Source: CAZVIK01 sp964627045 (GTDB taxonomy: Bacteria; Acidobacteriota; Terriglobia; Bryobacterales; Bryobacteraceae). From it: 7,057 nt of DNA. How positions within the stretch are numbered: the stretch's first letter is position 1; every line of letters begins with the position of its first letter. The stretch spans positions 1 through 7,057 of the forward strand of contig CAZVIK010000200.1 of assembly GCA_964627045.1 (NCBI GenBank), given 5' to 3'. Position numbers and translations under genes: made by a program. The notes under the pieces were generated by a model. The model ran no database searches. It was not told the DNA's origin and worked only from the letters and a program-made list of their open reading frames with translations. Positions 1-7,057 of this stretch are shown piece after piece.

Positions 1-71
1 CACCCCGGGTATGGGTAACCGGCGGTTGTGGCGGTCCGGTGGACGGTTTTAATCTGGCGCCGCTCGGTCTA
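1..71 (-). other. In-frame amber codon and apparent continuation of the polyprenyl synthase frame
   Basis: The TAG at 71-69 ends the polyprenyl synthase frame. Reading through it, the same frame stays open to the window edge and begins TERRQIKTV. Members of this family usually have a segment of the type (T)PxERxxxxTV at this distance after the GKVTLPLIYAL motif, so the downstream codons resemble the missing C-terminal part with the stop at one residue position. The similarity is short and weakens after about ten residues, and the window ends before more can be read. It could be a nonsense mutation (for example from CAG or GAG), a sequencing error, or chance similarity in noncoding DNA. Confidence 0.4.
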
Positions 72-830
72 GTAGGGATCCGCCAAGGCGTAGATCAGCG
101 GCAGGGTCACCTTCCCTTCCCGCAGGTCGCTCCCAACGGGCTTCCCGATGTCGGTTTCCACCGCGGTGAAGTCCAGAATGTCGTCCACCAGTTGAAACGC
201 CATTCCGAGGTTCCAGGCGAACTCGCCGAGCAGCGTTTCGGTCTCCTCGCCGCCCCCGGCCGTAATGCAGCCGAGCCGCGCGCAGGCCGAAAACAGGCTC
301 GCCGTTTTGCGGTCCACCAGGTCCATGTAGTCCGCCTCGGTCACTGCCATCGACCCGATGCGTTCGAGCTGCATCAACTCACCTTCGACCATCATCTGCG
401 TGAGGCCGATCAGCAGGTCGAGTACGTGAAAATTGCGCTCCTCCAGGGCTGCCTGGAAGGCCTGCATGTAGAGCCAGTCGCCCGCCAGCACCGAGGTGTG
501 GTTTCCCCACAACACGTTCGGCGACGGGCGTCCCCGCCGGAGCTGGGCTAGGTCGATGATGTCGTCGTGCACCAGCGTGGCCATGTGGATCATCTCGACC
601 ACGGCCGCCAGCCGGATGGCCGCGCCGCCGCCGTCGCCCACCAGCCGCGAGGCCAGCAATAACAACGTCGGGCGCAACCGCTTTCCGCCGCCCTCGTGCA
701 GGTATCGCGAGATCGTGGTGATGGCGTCGACCGAGGCCACCGAGCGCAAGCTGATCTCCCGGTCAACCTGTTGGAGGTCCCGCCGAACCAGTTCGAAGAT
801 TTCGGTCGCAGCGATGATCCGGCCGCTCAT
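69..830 (-). CDS. Trans-polyprenyl diphosphate synthase, C-terminally truncated by an amber stop
   Basis: This is a class I isoprenyl diphosphate synthase (IspA/IspB/HepT-like). The family condenses isopentenyl diphosphate onto an allylic diphosphate in the cytosol to make the prenyl tail of quinones or polyprenols. Visible landmarks are GGGKRLRP (47-54, diphosphate binding), the first Asp-rich motif DDIID (89-93, Mg2+ binding) followed by RRGRPS, the second Asp-rich motif DDILD (216-220), and GKPVGSDLREGKVTLPL. The 253 residues fall short of the usual 320 or so: the protein ends soon after the GKVTLPL motif, so the last helices are absent. ATG at 830 was chosen because it puts the family N-terminus (IFELVRRDLQQV) just after the start; a GTG at 887 would overlap tatD. 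A G-rich stretch precedes the ATG, with GGAGG 17-18 nt upstream. It is the last visible operon gene, 26 nt after tatD. Chain length cannot be judged. It may be a pseudogene. Confidence 0.88.
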   Translation of the reverse strand: MSGRIIAATEIFELVRRDLQQVDREISLRSVASVDAITTISRYLHEGGGKRLRPTLLLLASRLVGDGGGAAIRLAAVVEMIHMATLVHDDIIDLAQLRRGRPSPNVLWGNHTSVLAGDWLYMQAFQAALEERNFHVLDLLIGLTQMMVEGELMQLERIGSMAVTEADYMDLVDRKTASLFSACARLGCITAGGGEETETLLGEFAWNLGMAFQLVDDILDFTAVETDIGKPVGSDLREGKVTLPLIYALADPY

Positions 831-856
831 CCCGCCCCCCGCGGAGTCCCTCCAGT

Positions 857-1651
857 TTAACCGCTGGCATCGTCCTCTGGCAAACACAGCCGCCGGAAGT
901 TTGCCGCGGTCACACTTGCCACGGCGTCCAACGTCTCACCGCGGACCTCGGCCAACCTTCGGGCGGTCTCCACCAGGTAGGCCGGCTCATTGCGCCGCCC
1001 GCGGTGCGGCACGGGAGCCAGGTACGGGGCGTCGGTCTCCAGCAGCAACCGGGCGGACGGCGTGATTCGCGCCGCTTCGCGCACCGCCTCGGCCTTCGGG
1101 TAGGTGACTACGCCGCCAAACGCCAGCAGGAATCCCATGTCCAGCGCGCGAACGGCCTCCGCCGGCCCGCCCGAAAAACAATGCATGATTCCGCCGAGGC
1201 CCGATCGCCGCCAATGTTCTTCGAGAATCGCCCAGGTGTCCGGCCACGCCTCCCGCGTGTGAATCACCACGGGTTTTCCTGCGGCTCGTGCCAGCGCCAA
1301 CTGTGCGACGAAAGCCTCGCGCTGGCATTCGCGCGGCGAGTTGTCGTAGTGGTAGTCCAGTCCGATCTCGCCCAATGCCACAACTCTTGGATGCGCCAGC
1401 AGGCGTTCGATCTCCCGCCAGGTTTCCTCCGCCGCCTTCCGGGCGTCGTGCGGGTGCACGCCCACGGTGGCGTAGACGCCCTGGTGAGTCTCGGCGACGC
1501 GAATTCCGGCTTCCAGGTCGGGCGGGCCGCTTCCAGTTCCCACCGAAAGGATCACGTCGACGCCGGCGGCGCGGGCGCGTTCGATCGCCGCCCCGCGATC
1601 CACGTCGAACTGCGGGTCGTCCAGGTGGCAGTGGGAATCGACCAGTGTCAT
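857..1651 (-). CDS. tatD: TatD-family metal-dependent hydrolase (DNase-like)
   Basis: This is a full-length TatD/YcfH-type TIM-barrel hydrolase of 264 residues, a normal size. Family members are cytosolic metal-dependent enzymes, several with 3'-5' exonuclease or deoxyribonuclease activity; the substrate here is unknown. The metal ligands all appear in order: H7 and H9 in DSHCHLD, E95 in LGEIGLDYHYD, H131 in VVIHTREA, H157 in MHCFSG and D207 in LLETDAPYLAP. The C-terminal NEPAYL and the ANFRRL segment also fit the family. Its ATG overlaps the TGA of metG by 4 nt (ATGA), and no good Shine-Dalgarno sequence precedes it, so reinitiation after metG is likely. A metG-tatD pair is a common bacterial arrangement. 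TAA ends the gene, 26 nt before the polyprenyl synthase. The paralogues TatD, YcfH and YjjV cannot be separated here with certainty. Confidence 0.95.
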   Translation of the reverse strand: MTLVDSHCHLDDPQFDVDRGAAIERARAAGVDVILSVGTGSGPPDLEAGIRVAETHQGVYATVGVHPHDARKAAEETWREIERLLAHPRVVALGEIGLDYHYDNSPRECQREAFVAQLALARAAGKPVVIHTREAWPDTWAILEEHWRRSGLGGIMHCFSGGPAEAVRALDMGFLLAFGGVVTYPKAEAVREAARITPSARLLLETDAPYLAPVPHRGRRNEPAYLVETARRLAEVRGETLDAVASVTAANFRRLCLPEDDASG

Positions 1652-3579
1652 TTCAGCCGCGTGCCCGGAGGAACGTCGGCCACCGCGGTGATCAAAACCG
1701 GCTTTCCGCCCTCCGCCGTGGCCGCCAGGATCATGCCGTTGGAGGTCAGCCCGCGCAGTTTGCGCGGCTGGAGGTTCGCCACAATCACCACGCGGCGCCC
1801 CACCATGTCCTCGGGCGTGTAAGCTTCGGCGATTCCGGCGACGATGCTGCGGGGCTCGGCTTCGCCCACGTCGATCTGCATGTGCAGCAACTTGTCGGCG
1901 CCCTTCACCCGTTCGGCCGCGCGGACCAGGCCGACGCGCATTTCGACCTTGGCGAATTCGTCGATGGTGATCAGGTTCGCAGGAGGCGCAGCTTCGGCCT
2001 TCGGCGCCGTCTTCCCGAGCAGCGCCGCCTGCCGGGCCGTTTCCTTCTCTTCAAGCTCGCGCATCTTGGCGATGGCGGGCTTCGGGTCGAGGCGCGGAAA
2101 AACCGGCCCCACGGCCCCGATCTTCATCCCTGCTGGGAGCTGGCCCCAGGCGAGCTGGTCCAGCCGCACCGACTCGACCGGCTCGGCCATTCCAAGCTGC
2201 TGCCAGATCTTGGCCGCCGAGCCCGGGATCACCGGGGCGAGCAGCGCACAGGCGATCCGCAGTACCTCGGCCGCCGTGTAGAGCGTCTCGTCGAGCTTGG
2301 CCTTGGAGGCTTCGTCCTGCTTGGAGGCCAGCGTCCATGGAGCCTGCTCGACAATGTACTTGTCGGCCGCACCGAGCATCGCCCAAAGCGTTTCCAGTCC
2401 TTTCGAAAACTCGAACGCCTCGTAGGATTGCCGCACCGAGGGGATCGCCTCTGCCGCCTGGGCGGCGATGGCCGCATTGCCCGCCGAAGCGGGCACGGCG
2501 CCCTCCCGGTACTGGCGAATCATCGTCAAGGTCCGGCTGGCCAGGTTTCCGATGCCGTTCGCCAGGTCGGAGTTGTACCGGTTCACCAGCGCCTCAAAGG
2601 TGAAGTTGCCGTCCTGACCGAACACGATCTCTCGCAGCAGGAAGTAGCGCAGCGCATCGGTGCCGGCGACCTCGTGAATCGGCGTCGCCCGCACGATGTT
2701 GCCCTTGGACTTGCTCATCTTGTCCTGATCGAACAGCAGCCAGCCGTGGGCGAAGACCTGTTTGGGCAGCGGCAGCCCTGCGGCCATCAGGAAAGCGGGC
2801 CAGTAGACGGCGTGGAAGCGCAGAATCTCCTTGCCGATCAGATGCAGATCCGCCGGCCAGCGGCCTTCTCCCTCAACCGCGCTCATGTACGTCGATAGCG
2901 CGTCGAACCAGACGTAGAAGACATGGTTCCCTTCGGCTGGAACCGGGATGCCCCACTTGATCGTTGTGCGGCTGATGGAAAGGTCGTTCAGCCCGCGTTC
3001 GACGAAGGCCAGGACCTCGCTGCGGCGCGCCTCCGGCCGGATGAAGTCCGGCTGCGCCCTGTAAAGGTCTAGCAGCTTTTCCTGAAACGCGGAAAGCTTG
3101 AAGAAGTAATTCTCTTCGGTGACCGTCTCGGTGGGCCGGCCGCACTCCGGGCAGGGATCGCCAGGCTTGGCGTCGTTCACGTATAATTCGTCGAACACGC
3201 AGTATTGCCCGGTGTAAGAGCCCTTTTCGATGTAGCCGTTGGCCAGGCAGCGCCGGAACAGGTCCTGGACGAACGCGTGATGCTCGGGGCTGGAGGTGCG
3301 CCGGAAGCGGTCGATCGCCAGGCCGAGCGTCTCCCACTGCCGGCGGAACTCGGCCGAGATCAGGTCGGTGAACTCCTGCGGCGTCTTGCCGGTGGCCTTG
3401 GCGGCGCGCTCCACCTTCTGCCCGTGTTCGTCAGTGCCGGTCGTCAGCACTGCATCGTAACCGCACATGCGCTTGAAGCGGCGGATCGTGTCGGCCGCAA
3501 TGGTGGTATAGGCGTGGCCGATGTGCGGCGCGGCGTTCACGTAGTAAATCGGAGTTGTCAGGTAGTACTTATTGCTCAT
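1648..3579 (-). CDS. metG: Methionine--tRNA ligase with C-terminal tRNA-binding domain
   Basis: This cytosolic class I aminoacyl-tRNA synthetase charges tRNA-Met with methionine using ATP. The 643 residues contain the Rossmann catalytic core with HIGH (19-22) and KMSKS (287-291), the GTDEHG motif (48-53), a connective-peptide knuckle (127-146), the helical anticodon-binding domain (about 330-500, with NRYNSDLANGIGNL), a charged Ala/Lys linker (about 505-535) and a fused OB-fold tRNA-binding domain (about 537-643, starting ITIDEFAKVEMRVG). The knuckle has C127, C143 and C146, but D130 where a fourth ligand is usual. ATG at 3579 is preferred to the TTG at 3594: it overlaps the larC stop as ATGA, starts with the typical NKYYLTTPIYYVN, and has only a weak GGAAAA-like site upstream, suggesting coupling to larC. 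The stop overlaps tatD, again as ATGA. The protein is complete and should be functional. Confidence 0.98.
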   Translation of the reverse strand: MSNKYYLTTPIYYVNAAPHIGHAYTTIAADTIRRFKRMCGYDAVLTTGTDEHGQKVERAAKATGKTPQEFTDLISAEFRRQWETLGLAIDRFRRTSSPEHHAFVQDLFRRCLANGYIEKGSYTGQYCVFDELYVNDAKPGDPCPECGRPTETVTEENYFFKLSAFQEKLLDLYRAQPDFIRPEARRSEVLAFVERGLNDLSISRTTIKWGIPVPAEGNHVFYVWFDALSTYMSAVEGEGRWPADLHLIGKEILRFHAVYWPAFLMAAGLPLPKQVFAHGWLLFDQDKMSKSKGNIVRATPIHEVAGTDALRYFLLREIVFGQDGNFTFEALVNRYNSDLANGIGNLASRTLTMIRQYREGAVPASAGNAAIAAQAAEAIPSVRQSYEAFEFSKGLETLWAMLGAADKYIVEQAPWTLASKQDEASKAKLDETLYTAAEVLRIACALLAPVIPGSAAKIWQQLGMAEPVESVRLDQLAWGQLPAGMKIGAVGPVFPRLDPKPAIAKMRELEEKETARQAALLGKTAPKAEAAPPANLITIDEFAKVEMRVGLVRAAERVKGADKLLHMQIDVGEAEPRSIVAGIAEAYTPEDMVGRRVVIVANLQPRKLRGLTSNGMILAATAEGGKPVLITAVADVPPGTRLK

Positions 3580-4733
3580 GATTTGGTTTTCCAATAGGCG
3601 AGGTTCGCTTCCGCCATCACTTGCTTCAGGGGGACGGTCGCGGCCTCCGCTAGCTTGCGGCAGTCTTCGTATTCCGGCGCTCCGGCGCCGTCATCGGTCA
3701 CCTTGAAGCGCACAGGGCCGTAGCGGGTCTCCACTTCGGTGAATCGGCGCGCCTGGCAGCGGCGTTCCGCCGTGTAGAGGCGCACGCCGAGCGTCGAGGT
3801 CTCCGCCAGCAGCAACCGCGCCAGCGCCTCCTGATCCTCGGGCCGGGCGATCACGCGCATCAGCACGCCGGGGCGGTTCTTTTTCATGTAGATGGGCTGG
3901 AAGGAGACGTCCAGCGCGCGCGCCGCAAACAGCCGCTCCATGGCGTAGCCCAAAACCTCCGGGCTGATGTCGTCGACGTTGGCTTCGATGATAGAGACCG
4001 CAACCGCTTCGGTGGCGCCGCTGGCTTCCCCAACCATGACGCGCAGGACGTTGGCGTGCTCGCGGAACTCCTTGGTGCCCGCGCCGTAGCCGGTCGCCGA
4101 GAGCGTCATCGAGGGAGGCGGCCCGAAGCGCGTGGCCAGGGTCGTCGCCAGCGCCGCGCCGGTGGGCGTAGTCAACTCCATCTGCGGCCCGCGCGCGTAG
4201 ATCGGTTTTCCGGTGAGGAGCCCAGCCGTCGCCGGCGCCGGCACTGGCAGAATGCCGTGTTCGGTTGAGACTGTGCCGCTGCCCGTGTTAATCGCCGAGC
4301 AGTGGATCTCCTCGACGCCGAGCAGCGCGAAGCCAAGGCACGCCCCCACGATATCGGCGATGGAATCCACCGCGCCGACTTCGTGGAAGTGCACCCGTTC
4401 GATGGGAACCTGGTGCACCGCGGCTTCCACTTCGCCGAGCCGTTTGAACACGGCCGTGGCGTCGCGCTTCACGCGCTCTGGCAAGTCGGCCTTGGCGATC
4501 ATCTCCAGGATGTGAGGCAGGTGCCGGTGGCTCTTGGTCTCCCCGCCGGTCACGTGGAACCTAGTGGCGCCGATCCCGAGGCGTTTGAGCTTCTCGAAGC
4601 GGAACTCCGCGCCGGTGCCGAGCGAGGTGAGCGACTGCGTGATCGCCCCGGCATCGGCCCCCGCGTCGGCCAGGGCGCCGACCAGCATGTCGCCCGCGAT
4701 TCCCGAAAATGCGTCAAGGTAGCAGATCTTCAT
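3576..4733 (-). CDS. larC: Nickel-pincer cofactor biosynthesis protein LarC (DUF111 family)
   Basis: The 385-residue protein matches LarC, which in Lactobacillus plantarum inserts nickel in a CTP-dependent step to finish the nickel-pincer nucleotide of lactate racemase LarA. Family features are the N-terminal YLDAFSGIAGDMLVGALAD (5-23), a short His-rich segment SHRHLPHI (68-75), HFHEVGAVDSIADIVG (115-130), LTTPTGAALA (187-196), ANVDDISPEVLGY (251-263) and KKNRPG (284-289). The LarC1-like and LarC2-like parts form one uninterrupted frame, unlike the L. plantarum gene, which needs a programmed frameshift. ATG overlaps the sir2 TGA (ATGA), and the 3' end overlaps metG the same way; no clear Shine-Dalgarno sequence is visible. 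No larA, larB or larE is in the window, so they may lie elsewhere, or this LarC may serve another NPN enzyme of the LarA superfamily or another role. The family call is firm; the physiological role is inferred. Confidence 0.95.
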   Translation of the reverse strand: MKICYLDAFSGIAGDMLVGALADAGADAGAITQSLTSLGTGAEFRFEKLKRLGIGATRFHVTGGETKSHRHLPHILEMIAKADLPERVKRDATAVFKRLGEVEAAVHQVPIERVHFHEVGAVDSIADIVGACLGFALLGVEEIHCSAINTGSGTVSTEHGILPVPAPATAGLLTGKPIYARGPQMELTTPTGAALATTLATRFGPPPSMTLSATGYGAGTKEFREHANVLRVMVGEASGATEAVAVSIIEANVDDISPEVLGYAMERLFAARALDVSFQPIYMKKNRPGVLMRVIARPEDQEALARLLLAETSTLGVRLYTAERRCQARRFTEVETRYGPVRFKVTDDGAGAPEYEDCRKLAEAATVPLKQVMAEANLAYWKTKS

Positions 4734-5440
4734 GGGATTAGTTGTGGAAGCAGTTCACCCGATTTCCCGCGCAACGAACAGTCCGCCGCGCCCGACAGGC
4801 TCGTTTCGTCCAAATTGATTTCGATGACTTTGGCTCCGGCCGATCTCGCGAGCCACGCCAACCCCGCCGCCGGATAGACCGCCGCGGAAGTCCCTACAAC
4901 CAAGAATACGCCCGCCGACCGTGCCGCCGCTTCGGCCAGGCGCCAGGCTTCGCCCGGAAGCGGCTCGCCGAACCACACCACACCCGGGCGTAGCACCCCC
5001 CCGCAGGTGCATCGCGGCGGGATTTCGCCGATGGGGACGCGCTCGTCCCGGCGCTCGAGGCCGCACAGGGTGCAGCGAACCTGCCAGATATCGCCGTGGA
5101 CCTTGACGATCTTGCGGCTGCCGGCGCGGTCGTGCAACCCGTCCACGTTCTGGGTGATGAGGGTGAAGATGTCCGTCCTACGCTCCAACTCCGCCAGCGC
5201 CAGGTGGCCGGGGTTCGGTTCGGCTCGGGCAATCAGCGAGCGCCTCCAGTCGTACCACTGCCAGACCAGAACCGGGTCCCGCGCAAAGGCCTCCGGCGTG
5301 GCAAGTTCTTCGGGGCGAAACTGCCTCCACAACCCGCCCGAGCCCCGGAACGTGGGAATGCCGCTTTCGGCCGAGATCCCCGCGCCGGTCAACACCGCGA
5401 TGCGGGAAGCCGCCTGGAGCCACGCACGGGCCTGCTGCAC
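4730..5440 (-). CDS. cobB: Sir2-family NAD-dependent protein deacylase (class III, CobB/SIRT5-like)
   Basis: This cytosolic sirtuin transfers acyl groups from protein lysines to NAD+, giving nicotinamide and O-acyl-ADP-ribose. In 236 residues it has the NAD-binding GAGISAESGIPTFRG (19-33), TQNVDGLH (96-103), the catalytic base H115 in KVHGD, a four-Cys zinc site (C123, C126, C144, C146) and VVGTSAAVYPA (181-191). Y63 and R66 in YDWRR match the Tyr-x-x-Arg pair of CobB and SIRT5, which binds acidic acyl groups, so desuccinylase or demalonylase activity besides deacetylation is inferred. The start is GTG at 5440: the frame has a TAA at 5458-5456, no other Met lies in the protein, and a weak AAGAGA site sits 11 nt upstream. 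It is the first gene of the operon, and its stop overlaps larC as ATGA. cobB is used as a family symbol only. Confidence 0.95.
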   Translation of the reverse strand: MQQARAWLQAASRIAVLTGAGISAESGIPTFRGSGGLWRQFRPEELATPEAFARDPVLVWQWYDWRRSLIARAEPNPGHLALAELERRTDIFTLITQNVDGLHDRAGSRKIVKVHGDIWQVRCTLCGLERRDERVPIGEIPPRCTCGGVLRPGVVWFGEPLPGEAWRLAEAAARSAGVFLVVGTSAAVYPAAGLAWLARSAGAKVIEINLDETSLSGAADCSLRGKSGELLPQLIP

Positions 5441-5495
5441 AAGGGCAATTATCTCTTACGGCCGCTCGGTCCGGCGGGCAGGTGAACGTCATGCG

Positions 5496-5516
5496 GTTGG
5501 CTTCGTTTGGCAAAAC
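5496..5516 (-). repeat. Direct repeat copy A (nearest sir2)
   Basis: Plus-strand core GTTGGCTTCGTTTGGCAA followed by AAC. It differs from copy C at one of 21 positions. It lies 55 nt upstream of the sir2 GTG, inside the likely 5' untranslated or promoter region. The minus-strand reading is GTTTTGCCAAACG. Strand is assigned to match the surrounding genes only. Confidence 0.8.
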
Positions 5517-5539
5517 GCGATGTGCGCGGATAACTAACT

Positions 5540-5552
5540 GTCTTTAAAAGAC
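5540..5552. other. AT-rich 13-bp palindrome upstream of sir2
   Basis: GTCTTTAAAAGAC is a perfect palindrome with 6-bp arms around one A, in an AT-rich patch of about 30 nt within otherwise GC-rich DNA, about 100 nt upstream of the sir2 start. It could be an operator or part of a promoter, but nothing else in the sequence confirms this and it may be chance. Confidence 0.35.
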
Positions 5553-5577
5553 TTGTGCTGCCGTCGGCACCCGTCGT

Positions 5578-5595
5578 GTTGGGTTCGTTTGGCAA
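5578..5595 (-). repeat. Direct repeat copy B
   Basis: GTTGGGTTCGTTTGGCAA on the plus strand, identical to copy C over 18 bases and then diverging (TCGGGG instead of AACACG). This defines an 18-bp core. It starts 82 nt from copy A and 103 nt from copy C, so the spacing is irregular and unlike a CRISPR array. Confidence 0.8.
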
Positions 5596-5680
5596 TCGGG
5601 GTGTCCCGCGAAGTCCCGGAACGCCGAAAAGGCGAGGACCGAATCCCGCCAGCACCGCCCGGTCGCGGGGGTGTCGGGCC

Positions 5681-5701
5681 GTTGGGTTCGTTTGGCAAAA
5701 C
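5681..5701 (-). repeat. Direct repeat copy C (nearest clpC)
   Basis: GTTGGGTTCGTTTGGCAA followed by AAC on the plus strand. It matches copy A at 20 of 21 bases and copy B at 18 of 18 core bases. The sequence on either side of the three copies is not conserved apart from general GC-richness. Confidence 0.8.
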
Positions 5702-5782
5702 ACGCCCGCCCGGCTGTCCGCCGTCTCCATGGGAACCCGCGGCGGCCAATACAATCACTGCCGGAATACCCGTCCGGGTGGT

Positions 5783-5808
5783 GCAGGCCATCGTCGCTAG
5801 TGGCCTGC
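5783..5808. other. Perfect stem-loop downstream of clpC
   Basis: The arms GCAGGCCA (5783-5790) and TGGCCTGC (5801-5808) are exact reverse complements around a 10-nt loop. It lies about 100 nt past the clpC stop. There is no T-tract on either side, so it is not a canonical intrinsic terminator; it could stabilise the clpC 3' end or act in a Rho-dependent context. A smaller inverted pair, ACCCG/CGGGT, sits next to it at 5768-5779. Confidence 0.55.
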
Positions 5809-5905
5809 GGCATGGCTGGCGACAAAGCCCTGTCGTCCGCCCCACAACGTGCCACACGCAACCGCAGCGGCCCGCGCGGAACGAAAACGGCGCGAGACTC
5901 CCGGG

Positions 5906-7057
<1,152 letters not shown>

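Larger units (their letters stand above)
5441..5905. other. Intergenic region between clpC and the sir2 operon, with repeats and no credible gene
   Basis: These 465 nt are much longer than any other gap in the window. All three minus-strand frames contain open stretches of about 100 codons, but they overlap each other, look like low-complexity GC-driven reading, and share peptides (QTNPT, NEPN, AKR) that come only from translating the same DNA repeat in different frames. I therefore see no gene. The region should hold the clpC 3' end and the promoter of the sir2-larC-metG-tatD operon, but I could not find a convincing -35/-10 pair, nor a hairpin followed by a T-tract. Confidence 0.75.

Noticed and set aside
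69..71. TAG as a generally reassigned sense codon in this organism
   Set aside because: clpC ends at a TAG (5906-5908) just after its expected C-terminal tail, so TAG works as a normal stop here.
831..887. GTG at 887 as an upstream start for the polyprenyl synthase
   Set aside because: It would overlap the end of tatD and add 19 residues that do not resemble the family; ATG at 830 fits the family N-terminus.
1288..2898. A 536-codon plus-strand open frame antisense to metG and tatD
   Set aside because: It lies opposite two clearly conserved genes, is Arg/Gly/Pro-rich, shows no recognisable domain, and is what GC-rich codon use on the minus strand produces.
3580..3594. TTG at 3594 as the metG start
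   Set aside because: ATG at 3579 gives the conventional MetRS N-terminus and the same ATGA overlap seen at the neighbouring junctions.
5496..5701. CRISPR array
   Set aside because: There are only three copies with unequal 64-85 nt intervals, and no cas genes are in the window.
5449..5861. Three overlapping minus-strand open frames of about 100 codons in the clpC-sir2 gap
   Set aside because: They overlap in all three frames, and their only shared peptides arise from the DNA repeat; no domain or convincing ribosome-binding site is visible.
5840..5905. Intrinsic terminator immediately after clpC
   Set aside because: No strong GC stem followed by a T-run is visible on the minus strand in this stretch.

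Overview
The window is GC-rich bacterial chromosome. Every supportable gene lies on the minus strand, so the genes read from high to low coordinates. The protein sequences (Met-tRNA synthetase, polyprenyl synthase, ClpC) and the dense gene order look like an Acidobacteriota member, possibly of the Solibacter/Bryobacter group. That placement comes from recollection of family sequences, not from a search.

Layout in the direction of transcription: (1) the C-terminal half of a ClpC-type AAA+ unfoldase enters from the right edge and stops at 5906. (2) A 465-nt gap (5441-5905) has no credible gene but holds three copies of an 18-21 bp direct repeat, a perfect 8-bp stem-loop and a short AT-rich palindrome. 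(3) A compact operon follows: Sir2-family NAD-dependent deacylase (GTG start), LarC nickel-pincer-cofactor protein, methionyl-tRNA synthetase with a fused C-terminal tRNA-binding domain, TatD-family metal-dependent hydrolase, and a trans-polyprenyl diphosphate synthase. The first three junctions are 4-nt ATGA overlaps and the last is a 26-nt gap, so the five genes are probably co-transcribed and partly translationally coupled.

The operon joins housekeeping functions (Met-tRNA charging, isoprenoid side chains for quinones) with NAD-dependent protein deacylation and a nickel-cofactor enzyme. No obvious single pathway ties them together. No larA, larB or larE is visible beside larC.

The most unusual points are an in-frame amber codon that cuts the polyprenyl synthase short by roughly 70 residues, with family-like sequence resuming after it, and the repeat family in the clpC-sir2 gap. 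I did not find a clearly new multi-gene system; most of the window is ordinary core genome.
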